The notes beneath the pieces are model-generated. The model worked only from the letters and a program-made list of their open reading frames with translations, searched no databases and was not told the DNA's origin. The position numbers and the translations under genes are program-made. Shown here piece after piece: positions 27,365-35,344 of a DNA stretch of 64,000 nt (within the stretch, counting starts at the first letter, position 1; every line of letters starts with the position of its first letter). This stretch comes from Oscillospiraceae bacterium. GTDB taxonomy: Bacteria; Bacillota; Clostridia; Oscillospirales; Ruminococcaceae. The stretch is from NCBI GenBank assembly GCA_015067175.1, contig SVMX01000001.1:1-64000 (forward strand), written 5' to 3'.

Positions 27365-28201
27365 TTATGCAGCGAGTGGACTGAAATACCTGAAAACAAT
27401 GAAAATAAACGGCGCAACGAAAAGAACGCTGTCGAAACGGTCAAGAACGCCGCCGTGTCCCGGCATGATAGAACCAAAATCCTTAACGCCGAACTCACGC
27501 TTTATCACCGACGCCGAAAGATCGCCAAGCACTCCCAACACAGAGGCAAGCATACCGAAGATTACAACAACGAGATAATCTATCTGTCTGTCGGTGAATA
27601 TAAAGAGGTTAAATACAAGCGCTTCAAGGAAAACGCAAACTCCAACAGTTACAACGCCGCCGATAAATCCTTCGACCGTCTTTTTAGGACTGACATTGGG
27701 ACAAAGCTTGTGCTTTCCGAGGAAAGTTCCGACAAAATACGCGCCCGAATCGCCGAACCACGCACAGAAAAGCAGATAAACGATAAGGAAAACGCCGTAT
27801 GTCGTATCGGCCTCTGCCGCATAAAATCTGAACTTGATGATACAGCTCAAAGCCGCAGGAATAAGCATTGCCGCAGAGCCGCACATAGCAATATGCTCGA
27901 ATTTTATGCGCTTATGTTTTGCGAGCATAATAGCAAACAGCGAGAGAACGAACATACCGAATATCGGCATAACAAGCGTATAATGATTAAAAATAAGTAT
28001 GGAAGGCGCGGCGGCGGCGATACCAAGACAAACAAATGTCAAAAGCTTAAATTCAGTGCATTTTACGGCACGGATAAGCTCCCAAACGCCAATCACGCCG
28101 AGAAAAGTTACCGCGGCGGTATACAGCCATATATTGTCTATCGCAATGATAGTAATTCCGATAGCAGCGCCGACCAGCGCCGACAGTAATCTCTTCGCCA
28201 T
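27365..28201 (-). CDS. cdsA: Phosphatidate cytidylyltransferase (CDP-DAG synthase)
   Basis: A 278-residue integral membrane enzyme that makes CDP-diacylglycerol for phospholipid synthesis. Multiple hydrophobic helices fill the N-terminal half. The family signature is at the C-terminal part: 'SPKKTVEGFIGG', then 'VLGDLSASVIKREFGVKDFG' and 'MPGHGGVLDRFDS' with the catalytic aspartates. Position between uppS and dxr is conserved across Firmicutes. Confidence 0.95.
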   Translation of the reverse strand: MAKRLLSALVGAAIGITIIAIDNIWLYTAAVTFLGVIGVWELIRAVKCTEFKLLTFVCLGIAAAAPSILIFNHYTLVMPIFGMFVLSLFAIMLAKHKRIKFEHIAMCGSAAMLIPAALSCIIKFRFYAAEADTTYGVFLIVYLLFCAWFGDSGAYFVGTFLGKHKLCPNVSPKKTVEGFIGGVVTVGVCVFLEALVFNLFIFTDRQIDYLVVVIFGMLASVLGVLGDLSASVIKREFGVKDFGSIMPGHGGVLDRFDSVLFVAPFIFIVFRYFSPLAA

Positions 28202-28216
28202 AACAGGTCCTTCCTC

Positions 28217-28921
28217 TTAAATACCGCCGAAGCGGCGGCGGCGTGAAGCGTACTGCTCCAACGCATATTCAAGGTCTTTTTTAGTGAAATCAGGCCACAA
28301 AACGTCCATAAAAACGAACTCAGCATAAGCCGCCTGCCATATAAGGAAGTTCGACAAACGCTGCTCACCACTCGGACGAAGAACAAGGTCGAGCGCGGGC
28401 ATTTCTACAGTATAGAGGTGCTGCTCAATCAGCTCCTCAGTGATATCCGAAACTGAGATCTCACTGCTTTTCACAAGCTCAGCAAGCTCTCGGGCAGCCT
28501 TTGCAAGCTCTGCCCTGCCGCCGTAATTCAGCGCAACTGCGGCAATAAAACCGTCATTTTCCGCTGTGTCACTGCTTATCGAAGCAAGCTCTGTTCGAAT
28601 ATCCTCTGCGAATGCATTGATATCACCAATGAAAATAAAGCGCACGTTCTCCTTTGCCATGGAGCGTATATCCTTGATATACTGCCTCAAAAGGTTTATT
28701 ATGCCGTCAACTTCATCAGCGGGGCGCTTCCAGTTCTCGGTAGAAAATGCGTAAAAAGTCGCGCATTTCACCCCAAGCTCTCTGCACCAGTTTATCGTTT
28801 TTTTGAATACCGCAGCGCCCTGCTTATGTCCCATATTTCGCGGAAGATGGCGCTTTTTCGCCCACCTGCCGTTACCGTCCATGATTATGCCGATATGCTG
28901 CGGAACGGAAAGCTGCTCCAT
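28217..28921 (-). CDS. uppS: Undecaprenyl diphosphate synthase
   Basis: A 234-residue cis-prenyltransferase that makes the C55 carrier for cell-wall synthesis. It has HIGIIMDGNGRWAKKRHLPR with the catalytic Asp near residue 13, 'FYAFSTENWKRP' near residue 65, and 'DLVLRPSGEQRLSNFLIWQ' near the end. Its start codon overlaps the frr stop by one base. It uses the products of the MEP genes encoded beside it. Confidence 0.96.
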   Translation of the reverse strand: MEQLSVPQHIGIIMDGNGRWAKKRHLPRNMGHKQGAAVFKKTINWCRELGVKCATFYAFSTENWKRPADEVDGIINLLRQYIKDIRSMAKENVRFIFIGDINAFAEDIRTELASISSDTAENDGFIAAVALNYGGRAELAKAARELAELVKSSEISVSDITEELIEQHLYTVEMPALDLVLRPSGEQRLSNFLIWQAAYAEFVFMDVLWPDFTKKDLEYALEQYASRRRRFGGI

Positions 28922-29475
28922 TAGAGGGACATGATCTCCTTTTCCTTAGCTGCGCCAACCTTGTCTACCTCTTCGATAGCCTTGTCGGTGAGCTTCTGAA
29001 CGTTCTTCTCGCCGTCCTTCATATCGTCCTCTGTGATCTCGGAAGACTTTTTCTTAGCCTTCAGCTTATCAAGAGCGTCACGGCGGATATTACGAATAGC
29101 AACCTTGCTCTCCTCGCAGGTCTTGCTTACAGACTTGCAAAGCTCCTTACGGCGCTCCTCGGTGAGCTGAGGGAACGCAATTCTCAGGCACTTACCGTCG
29201 TTGGTGGGGTTGATGCCGAGGTCGCTTGCCTGAATAGCCTTTTCTATAGTCTTTAATGTAGATGCGTCATAGGGAGAAACCACGAGGATTCTCGCCTCAG
29301 ATACAGCGATAGAAGCCATCTGGTTAACGGGAGTGGGAGTTCCGTAGTAGTCAACGGTGATCTTATCGAGAACTCTGGGGTCAGCTCTGCCCGCACGAAC
29401 AGTTGCAAGCTCGTTTTCGAGAGCAGCAACGCTCTTATTCATTCTCTCCTTGGTGTTATCCATGATCTCTTTCAT
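28921..29475 (-). CDS. frr: Ribosome recycling factor
   Basis: A 184-residue protein that, with EF-G, splits the post-termination ribosome. The family pattern is clear: 'TVRAGRADPRVLDKITVDYY' near residue 25, 'VNQMASIAVSEARILVVSPY' and 'RIAFPQLTEERRKELCK'. It follows pyrH after 39 bases, the common arrangement. Confidence 0.97.
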   Translation of the reverse strand: MKEIMDNTKERMNKSVAALENELATVRAGRADPRVLDKITVDYYGTPTPVNQMASIAVSEARILVVSPYDASTLKTIEKAIQASDLGINPTNDGKCLRIAFPQLTEERRKELCKSVSKTCEESKVAIRNIRRDALDKLKAKKKSSEITEDDMKDGEKNVQKLTDKAIEEVDKVGAAKEKEIMSL

Positions 29476-29514
29476 AATCTATCTCCATTCTGCCGTTTCG
29501 GCGGTAAATTAAAT

Positions 29515-30240
29515 TCAGGACTTGTGCTTTGTAACAAGTGTGCCGACAGGCTCACCCATAACAGCGTCAAGAATATTGTCGGGGCGATTAAGGTCGAATA
29601 CTATAATCGGAATATTATTTTCAGTGCAGATAGCAGCAGCAGCGCTGTCCATTACCTGCAATCTCTTTACAAGAATGTCGTGATGTGTGATAACATCGTA
29701 CTTTACGGCATCGGGGAACTTCTTGGGATCCTTATCGTAGATACCATCGACCATTGTGGCTTTAAGTATCACATCAGCGCCAAGCTCTGCAGCTCTGAGA
29801 GACGCAGCGCTGTCGGTCGAGAAGAAAGGATTACCCGTTCCGCAGCCGAAAATAACAACTCTGCCCTTTTCAAGGTGTCTGATAGCCTTGCCTAAAATAA
29901 ACGGCTCAGCTACCTGCTGCATCGTGATAGCGGTCTGAACACGACATATACAGCCATGCGACTCCAGCACATCAGCAACTGCAAGAGCGTTCATGGTTGT
30001 TGCAAGCATACCGATATGATCGGCTCTTGCTCTGTCCATGTTTTCGCTGCTTCTGCCGCGCCAGAAATTTCCGCCGCCGACAACGATACCGATCTCGCAG
30101 CCAACGTCAACGCATTTTTTAATGCTGGCGCAGATGTTTGATATAGTGGGCAGATCAAGTCCGCTGCCCTTTTCTCCGGCAAGAGCCTCACCGCTCAGCT
30201 TCAGGAGAACTCTTTTGTACTTTGGTGTAGCTTCACCCAT
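29515..30240 (-). CDS. pyrH: UMP kinase
   Basis: A 241-residue hexameric bacterial UMP kinase of the amino acid kinase fold. It shows [20 protein letters not shown], '[14 protein letters not shown]', '[20 protein letters not shown]' and '[20 protein letters not shown]'. In many Firmicutes it follows rpsB and tsf; here hom lies 34 bases upstream instead. Confidence 0.96.
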   Translation of the reverse strand: MGEATPKYKRVLLKLSGEALAGEKGSGLDLPTISNICASIKKCVDVGCEIGIVVGGGNFWRGRSSENMDRARADHIGMLATTMNALAVADVLESHGCICRVQTAITMQQVAEPFILGKAIRHLEKGRVVIFGCGTGNPFFSTDSAASLRAAELGADVILKATMVDGIYDKDPKKFPDAVKYDVITHHDILVKRLQVMDSAAAAICTENNIPIIVFDLNRPDNILDAVMGEPVGTLVTKHKS

Positions 30241-30274
30241 TGCAAACCTCCGTCTAAAAGCCTATGCGGCAATA

Positions 30275-31516
30275 TTAATAGTCAAGCGCGCGTATTCTGC
30301 CGAGCACATCAGCGCACTCGGAAAGCTTTGCACACGCTGCTTCAACTTCTTTTTCTGTCATTACATCGGAAATGAAAGCGATCTCGTTTGCAGACATATT
30401 ATTTCTGGAAAGGAATTCAACACCCTTAAACTCAGCCTTAATAACCGCCTCCGCTGCAGCCTTATCCTTTGCAAGAACACGAATGTAGTTCGCGCAGCTA
30501 AAGCTGTCAAAACCGCGGATAAAGCCCTGCTCGCTGTCGTTCCATGTGAGGGAGATGCTTGTATTCGCGTGCTTTGCAGCGGAAATTATATCCGAAACTA
30601 CAGCACTTGCGGTCGGAAGCTTACCTGCTCCCTTTCCGTAGAACACAACATCGCCTGTAGCGTCACCGCGTACAAGGATAGCATTGAACACATCGTTAAC
30701 GCCTGCAAGCTGGCTCTCGTCCTTTATCACTGCGGGGAAAACGCCGATGGAAACTTCGCCGTCAGCCTCTCTCTTAGCGCAGCCGATAAGCTTTATCTTG
30801 CAGCCGCAGTTATCGCAGTAATTAACGTCCTCAAGTGTTACCTTGGAGATACCCTCGGTGTGGACGTTTTCGGGATAAACGTGCTTGCCGAAAGCAAGAG
30901 AAGCAAGAATGCATATCTTGCGGCAAGTATCGTGTCCGTCAACATCGGCAGAGGGGTCACGCTCTGCATAGCCGAGATCCTGTGCGATCTTCAGAGCCTC
31001 ATCAAAGCCCATTCCGTCGCGGATCATCTTTGTGAGAATGAAGTTTGTTGTGCCGTTGAGAATACCCGCGATCTCGTCTATCTCGTTTGCCTCAAGGCAG
31101 TTGTGGATAGGCTTTATAACGGGAATACCGCCGCCAACGCTCGCTTCGAAGAAGAAATTCACGTTCTTTTCCTTTGCGATGGAAAGCAGCTCGGCGCCCT
31201 TTGCTGCAACAAGCTCTTTGTTAGATGTTACAACGCTTTTGCCCGCAAGAAGCGCGGATTTAACATAGCCGTAGGAAAACTTCAATCCGCCGATGACTTC
31301 CGCAATAACGGTGACCTCGGGGTCGTTGAGAATAACATCAAAATCCTTTACGAACTTATCCTTGTAGGGACTGTCATCAAAATCTCTGATATCAAGGATA
31401 TACTTGATATCAAGCTCCTGACCGGCTTTCTTTTCGAGGCTTTCTTTGTTTTTGTAAAACACCTCGACGGTGCCGCTGCCGACAACGCCGTATCCCAATA
31501 CAGCAATCTTTGCCAT
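30275..31516 (-). CDS. hom: Homoserine dehydrogenase with ACT domain
   Basis: A 413-residue NAD(P)H-dependent enzyme that reduces aspartate semialdehyde to homoserine, the branch to threonine and methionine. Order: a Rossmann domain starting KIAVLGYGVVGSGTVEV; the catalytic domain with 'ASVGGGIPVIKPIHNCLEAN', 'GILNGTTNFILTKM' and 'YAERDPSADVDGHD'; and a C-terminal ACT domain (about 335-413) for feedback control, probably by threonine. It leads the cluster with pyrH. A structured-looking 127-base leader precedes it. Confidence 0.96.
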   Translation of the reverse strand: MAKIAVLGYGVVGSGTVEVFYKNKESLEKKAGQELDIKYILDIRDFDDSPYKDKFVKDFDVILNDPEVTVIAEVIGGLKFSYGYVKSALLAGKSVVTSNKELVAAKGAELLSIAKEKNVNFFFEASVGGGIPVIKPIHNCLEANEIDEIAGILNGTTNFILTKMIRDGMGFDEALKIAQDLGYAERDPSADVDGHDTCRKICILASLAFGKHVYPENVHTEGISKVTLEDVNYCDNCGCKIKLIGCAKREADGEVSIGVFPAVIKDESQLAGVNDVFNAILVRGDATGDVVFYGKGAGKLPTASAVVSDIISAAKHANTSISLTWNDSEQGFIRGFDSFSCANYIRVLAKDKAAAEAVIKAEFKGVEFLSRNNMSANEIAFISDVMTEKEVEAACAKLSECADVLGRIRALDY

Positions 31517-31643
31517 TTGTAAAACTTCCTTTCCCGAAGCTGAAAGCCGTTGTCACAAGCCCCATCACCCCGATAAAAATCGGCGCTCTGCGCGGTTATA
31601 TGCACAAAAACGGCAAAATGCTTCTTTTGCTCTGTTCATTATC
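31517..31643 (-). promoter_or_regulatory. Possible structured RNA leader of hom
   Basis: Between the likely transcription start (about 31643) and the hom start codon, the minus strand can fold into nested stems. GAAGC pairs with GCTTC, GCCGTT with AACGGC, and inside are GCGC-AGA-GCGC and CCGAT-TTTT-ATCGG. The CTTC of the outer stem can instead pair with GAAG of the ribosome-binding site (AAAGGAAG). This would give two exclusive states. It matches no riboswitch class I know, and the folding is by eye. Confidence 0.4.
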
Positions 31644-31649
31644 TTATAT

Positions 31650-31678
31650 ATTATAGCACAGAGGAAACTTTTTTTCAA
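31650..31678 (-). promoter_or_regulatory. Promoter of the hom-pyrH-...-polC cluster
   Basis: Minus strand: TTGAAA (31678-31673), a 17-base spacer ending TGC, TATAAT (31655-31650). The start of transcription would be near 31643, giving the 127-base leader before hom. Confidence 0.75.
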
Positions 31679-31707
31679 GTAGTTTTTACCTAGGAAAACC
31701 CAAAATA

Positions 31708-32703
31708 TTACTCGGCAAGCACCTTTTCGATATTTTCGCGCTCCTGTGCGGTAAAATCAAGCTTCTGCACCGCTTCGGCGTTTTCGATTATCTGCGCAGG
31801 ACGTGAAGCACCGATAAGCACTGTAGTAACGGCAGGATTGCTGAGCACCCATGACAGCGCCATCTGCGAAAGCTTCTGACCTCTTGTGGCGGCAATATCG
31901 TTAAGCTTATTGAGCTTTGCTATCATCTTGTCATCAAGCTCGTTCTTTATCCATGTTGTGCCCTTTCCAACGCGGGAATCATCGGGAATACCGTTGAGAT
32001 AACGGTTTGTAAGAAAGCCCTGATACAGCGGCGAGAATACTGCTATTCCGAAGCCCTGCTCCAAAGCAAGCTTATCCAGTCCATCACGCTCGATCCAGCG
32101 GTTAAGCATAGAATATGACGGCTGATTTACAACAAAAGGTGTTTTAAGCTCACGGAATATCTTCAGCATTTCCGTTGTCTGCTCACTGTTGTAGTTGGAA
32201 ATTCCGACATAAAGCGCCTTTCCCTGTCTTACAGCGTTATCAAGCGCAAGCGCGGTCTCCTCTGCAGGAGTTTCGGGGTCGGGAACATGGTGATAGAAAA
32301 TATCAACATAGTCGAGCTTCAAGCGCTTAAGGCTCTGGTCGAGTGAAGCCGTGAGATACTTTCTGGAGCCGTTCTTGTCACCGTAAGGGCCTGCCCACAT
32401 ATCATAGCCTGCCTTAGTCGAGATACAAAGCTCGTCACGGTATGCGCGCATACCTCTGTCGAGTACTTTTCCGAGATTTTCCTCAGCGGAGCCGTTGAAC
32501 GGATTTCCGTAATTGTTTGCGAGGTCGAAATGTGTTATACCGAGGTCAAATGCGGTATGGCACATCTCCTCGATATTTGCGAAGCTGTCGCGATGACCGA
32601 AATTCTGCCAAAAGCCGAGTGACAGCGCAGAAAGCTTCAGACCGCTCTTTCCACAGCGGTTATAGACCATATTCTCATATCTTTTTTCATTGGGTGCGTA
32701 CAT
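31708..32703 (-). CDS. Aldo-keto reductase, YghZ-like
   Basis: A 331-residue NADPH-dependent reductase of the barrel-fold AKR superfamily, closest by eye to the YghZ / glyceraldehyde-3-phosphate reductase and Kv-beta group. Catalytic tetrad residues can be placed: Asp and Tyr in HFDLANNYGNPFNGSAE, Lys in CISTKAGYDMWAGPYG and His in IFYHHVPDP. The C-terminal cofactor part has 'VLIGASRPAQIIENAEAV'. AGGAG lies before ATG. It stands alone between terminators. The physiological aldehyde or ketone is unknown. Confidence 0.9.
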   Translation of the reverse strand: MYAPNEKRYENMVYNRCGKSGLKLSALSLGFWQNFGHRDSFANIEEMCHTAFDLGITHFDLANNYGNPFNGSAEENLGKVLDRGMRAYRDELCISTKAGYDMWAGPYGDKNGSRKYLTASLDQSLKRLKLDYVDIFYHHVPDPETPAEETALALDNAVRQGKALYVGISNYNSEQTTEMLKIFRELKTPFVVNQPSYSMLNRWIERDGLDKLALEQGFGIAVFSPLYQGFLTNRYLNGIPDDSRVGKGTTWIKNELDDKMIAKLNKLNDIAATRGQKLSQMALSWVLSNPAVTTVLIGASRPAQIIENAEAVQKLDFTAQERENIEKVLAE

Positions 32704-32726
32704 AAAAAACTCCTTTCAGATACACC

Positions 32727-32751
32727 AAAAGCCCTCAACGTGAGGGCTTTT
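32727..32751 (-). terminator. Terminator of the GH5 gene
   Basis: A perfect 11-bp stem AAAAGCCCTCA / TGAGGGCTTTT with a 3-base loop. On the minus strand it follows the GH5 stop codon and its T run is built into the stem. It separates the GH5 gene from the reductase. Confidence 0.88.
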
Positions 32752-32760
32752 GTATTCAAT

Positions 32761-34578
32761 TTAGGGTGCGCTATAAGTGAATGTTATAGACAGCGTGTTT
32801 ACTGCGTCTTTTGAGTCAAGCGGCATTATCTGCGCTGTGCAGCCTGTAAGATCGCCGTCGGGCGTTCTTCCGTCTTCGGGCACAGAGGATACCCACTGGT
32901 TATAAAGATTTACTCTTGTGCACTTACCGTCGTCAGAGCTTGTGTATTCCTTACCTGCAAGCTCATATGGTGCATTGTTGATGAGTATCTTGTCGATAGT
33001 GACAGTGTAATCGGGGAACATAGTTTCACCGTTTGAAATAGCAAGCGCAGAGAATGCTGTGCCCTTTGCAGTGCCACATTCGGTGAAATCAAGGCTTACT
33101 GTATAAGTTCCCTCGCCTGTTATCTCAACATTTGTAGCTTTTATTCCCATGGTCTTGTTTGTTGGGTCGTAGTTGTCGCCAACGCTGTAAGCGATATTCC
33201 AGTCGCCGCTCTGGAACATTATCCAAGCAATTGCCTTGTTGTCATCGGGCAGCAGCTCGCCATCAGTTATCGCGTTGTCGTTGGAAGCCGCGAGTGTTGC
33301 TTCGAGCTTCGCCTTGGCGTTAGCCTTGACCTCCTCGGTGGTGAGAGAAGCCTCGTTAGCATAGCGGCGCTCGTCAAACATCTTAGCGATTCCCTCATCG
33401 GAGAACTTATCGGCACGGCGCTTGTAGAAGCTGCTGCAATCCCAAAGAACAGGACAGAAATCATACAGATCGCAGTTGTCAAGAAGATTGTCGTAGAACA
33501 CCTGCGCAGACTCTTTTATTCCGCCGTTGCTGAGCATTACTGCATACTCACCGATAACAACACCGTAGCCCTGCTCAGAAAACTTGCTGAGCTTTTCAAA
33601 GAGACCGTTCTGTTCCTCGTAATCATAAGGAGAGCCCCATGTGCTTACGGCATCGGTTCCGCAGTAATCCCAGGGCGTGTAGTAGTGTACAGAAAGCAGA
33701 AGCTTATCCTCCGCTGTGTCCTCGGGCATCTTGTAGCGGTCGTCGCAGGTCATAGTAATATCGGTGTTATAGCCTGCAATGAGCAGGAAGCGGTCAGCAT
33801 TGTTGCCGCCCTGAGCGCGAATAAGCTTTACAAACTCGCTGTTTATCTTGTTTGTAGTATCATAGCACTCGTTCTGAGTGAGAACGCCCTTGCTGCCTGT
33901 GATCTCCTTATCGTTAAGACGATCGCCAAGCTCCTCGTTGGCAGACTCGAAGATCAGCTTGTAGGAATAGTCCTTGAAACGCTCGCCGATCTGCGTCCAC
34001 ATAGACTTGTACATCTCCATAGCCTTTTCGCGAACAGCTTCGTCAGCAGAACCGAACATACCCCACCAGCCACCGTCCCAGTGGTCGTTGATGATAACAT
34101 ACATATCAGCGTCGAGCGCGTAGTTTACAACTTCTTCAACACGAGCCATAAGACGCTCATCTATAGTATAGTCACCGCTCTCGAAATTCATACCGTTTGT
34201 CCACGCAACAGGGATTCTGATGGTGTCAAATCCGGCATTTTTCATGGATACCATCATATTCGGGCTAGTGTACGGCTGACCCCAGCCTGTTTCCATATCA
34301 CCGGGATTCATTCCGTTGAGATAACCCTGATGGTTATAAGCCTCAAGAGTATTACCTAGGTTAATACCGTTGCCCATAAGACGAACAACTTCAAGCGATG
34401 TAAGCTTGTTTCCCTCGGGTGCTGTCGGAACGTCCTCGGAAGTAGCGGAGCTTGTTGACTCGCTGCCTTGTGATGTATCCGATGTAGCTGACTGCGTATT
34501 GCTTGCACAACCGCTAAGCAGCATCGCAGCAGCAAGGGCAATAGCCGCAAACGCTTTTGCTATCTTTCTTTTTTTCAT
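32761..34578 (-). CDS. Secreted GH5 endoglucanase-like lipoprotein
   Basis: A 605-residue extracellular lipoprotein. The signal ends in lipobox LLSGC (Cys24), followed by a Ser/Thr-rich linker. The GH5 catalytic barrel (about 60-410) has 'NGINLGNTLEAYN', 'FDTIRIPVAWTNG', 'INDHWDGGWWG', the acid/base Glu in IFESANEE (typical NEP replaced by NEE) and the nucleophile in VVIGEYAVML. A C-terminal beta-rich module (about 440-605), probably carbohydrate-binding, follows. There is no dockerin. AGGAGG lies before the ATG at 34578; a longer frame upstream lacks a signal peptide. It probably cuts beta-1,4-glucans at the cell surface. Confidence 0.9.
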   Translation of the reverse strand: MKKRKIAKAFAAIALAAAMLLSGCASNTQSATSDTSQGSESTSSATSEDVPTAPEGNKLTSLEVVRLMGNGINLGNTLEAYNHQGYLNGMNPGDMETGWGQPYTSPNMMVSMKNAGFDTIRIPVAWTNGMNFESGDYTIDERLMARVEEVVNYALDADMYVIINDHWDGGWWGMFGSADEAVREKAMEMYKSMWTQIGERFKDYSYKLIFESANEELGDRLNDKEITGSKGVLTQNECYDTTNKINSEFVKLIRAQGGNNADRFLLIAGYNTDITMTCDDRYKMPEDTAEDKLLLSVHYYTPWDYCGTDAVSTWGSPYDYEEQNGLFEKLSKFSEQGYGVVIGEYAVMLSNGGIKESAQVFYDNLLDNCDLYDFCPVLWDCSSFYKRRADKFSDEGIAKMFDERRYANEASLTTEEVKANAKAKLEATLAASNDNAITDGELLPDDNKAIAWIMFQSGDWNIAYSVGDNYDPTNKTMGIKATNVEITGEGTYTVSLDFTECGTAKGTAFSALAISNGETMFPDYTVTIDKILINNAPYELAGKEYTSSDDGKCTRVNLYNQWVSSVPEDGRTPDGDLTGCTAQIMPLDSKDAVNTLSITFTYSAP

Positions 34579-34636
34579 AAATTTCCTCCTATGAAAATCG
34601 TCAACTAAAAGCATCGTAAAAACGATTACATTGAGT

Positions 34637-34665
34637 ATTTTACCATGAAATGTGCATAAAATCAA
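34637..34665 (-). promoter_or_regulatory. Promoter of the GH5 gene
   Basis: Minus strand: TTGATT (34665-34660), 17 bases ending TGG, TAAAAT (34642-34637), about 60 bases before the start codon. Confidence 0.6.
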
Positions 34666-34756
34666 GTGGTTTTGAGAAAAATTTTTGATAAATATAGGCA
34701 ATTGGCAATTTTGTACTAAATGGCAATCCTATGTTACAAACCGATCTTATCGGGTA

Positions 34757-34785
34757 TTGACAAAAGGTGTGTTTTATGGTACAAT
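34757..34785 (+). promoter_or_regulatory. Promoter of tRNA-Leu
   Basis: TTGACA (34757-34762), 17 bases ending TGG, TACAAT (34780-34785), 17 bases before the tRNA 5' end. Near-consensus, as expected for a stable RNA. Confidence 0.85.
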
Positions 34786-34801
34786 AATTAAGCGTAATTA
34801 C

Positions 34802-34888
34802 GCCGGTATGTCGGAATTGGCAGACGAGGCGGACTCAAAATCCGTTGGTAGCGATACCGTGTGGGTTCGACCCCCACTACCGGCACCA
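34802..34888 (+). tRNA. tRNA-Leu (anticodon CAA)
   Basis: The 87-base gene includes the encoded CCA. The acceptor stem GCCGGTA (34802-34808) pairs with TACCGGC (34878-34884). The anticodon stem GCGGA/TCCGT encloses the loop CTCAAAA, giving anticodon CAA, which reads UUG. The long variable arm is that of a class II tRNA, and the T arm is GTGGG-TTCGACC-CCCAC. It has its own promoter and terminator. No integrated element is seen next to its 3' end. Confidence 0.95.
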
Positions 34889-34917
34889 AAGCCCGACCAT
34901 ATGGTCGGGCTTTTTTT
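34888..34917 (+). terminator. Terminator of tRNA-Leu
   Basis: AAAGCCCGACCAT (34888-34900) is followed at once by its complement ATGGTCGGGCTTT (34901-34913), with further Ts to 34917. This is a strong intrinsic terminator immediately after CCA. It lies 21 bases before the next small gene. Confidence 0.9.
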
Positions 34918-34938
34918 AACATATTTGGAGGTACATAT

Positions 34939-35304
34939 ATGAGAAAATTAGGCTCGTTTCTCTGCTTATTGGTTGCGGTCGCTGCTATAATATTCATGTT
35001 TCTGGCTAAAGACGCAAAAGGCTACCGAGTTTTTTACGGACTTTTCAGTGTTGTTGAAGACGGAACGTTCATGAGTTTTATCGGCAATATTTTCGGCGTT
35101 CTGCTGACAGTTGTGGGCTTTGGCATGGTAGGTCTGTACGGTCTTTCAAAAGACGACAAAAAAGCGCTTATCGGCTCTGCTGCCATGTGCGGTCTGTGCT
35201 TGCTCTCTTTTATAATCATGCTGTTCACAAGACCGATCACCTTGGGTGATTTTCTTATCATCATTCCCCCTGCCATGATACTCATCTCGCTGTTAAAGCA
35301 CTAA
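34939..35304 (+). CDS. Small four-helix membrane protein, unknown
   Basis: A 121-residue protein with about four hydrophobic segments ('LCLLVAVAAIIFMFLA', 'FIGNIFGVLLTVVGFGMVGL', 'AAMCGLCLLSFIIMLF', 'FLIIIPPAMILISLL') and little outside the membrane. The start at 34939 has GGAGG seven bases upstream. I recognise no family. It sits between the tRNA terminator and a strong terminator of its own and has no evident promoter. It may depend on readthrough from the tRNA promoter. Confidence 0.7.
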   Translation: MRKLGSFLCLLVAVAAIIFMFLAKDAKGYRVFYGLFSVVEDGTFMSFIGNIFGVLLTVVGFGMVGLYGLSKDDKKALIGSAAMCGLCLLSFIIMLFTRPITLGDFLIIIPPAMILISLLKH

Positions 35305-35314
35305 TCTATATAGC

Positions 35315-35344
35315 AAAACTGCGAAGCCTTGGCTTCGCAGTTTT
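35315..35344. terminator. Bidirectional terminator
   Basis: AAAACTGCGAAGCC (35315-35328) pairs with GGCTTCGCAGTTTT (35331-35344) and is followed by TATTTTTG. Flanking A and T runs let it act in both directions: for the small membrane protein (plus) and for rlmN at the end of the pfl operon (minus). Confidence 0.9.

Noticed and set aside
27296..28189. Plus-strand open frame opposite cdsA
   Set aside because: A very polar, Asn/Lys/Arg-rich translation typical of the reverse of a membrane-protein gene; cdsA is certain.
30038..31522. Long plus-strand open frame (494 codons) opposite hom and pyrH
   Set aside because: It lies antisense to two clearly conserved genes, is rich in Cys and Leu as expected of a mirrored frame, and shows no family motif.
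34579..34701. Longer GH5 protein starting at 34701
   Set aside because: It would bury the signal peptide and run through the promoter region; 34578 has AGGAGG and a proper lipoprotein signal.
34802..34888. Integrated element at tRNA-Leu
   Set aside because: No integrase gene and no direct repeat of the tRNA 3' end were seen in the neighbourhood.
34685..34942. Small open frame running through the tRNA gene
   Set aside because: It covers tRNA-Leu and its terminator, so coding is implausible.
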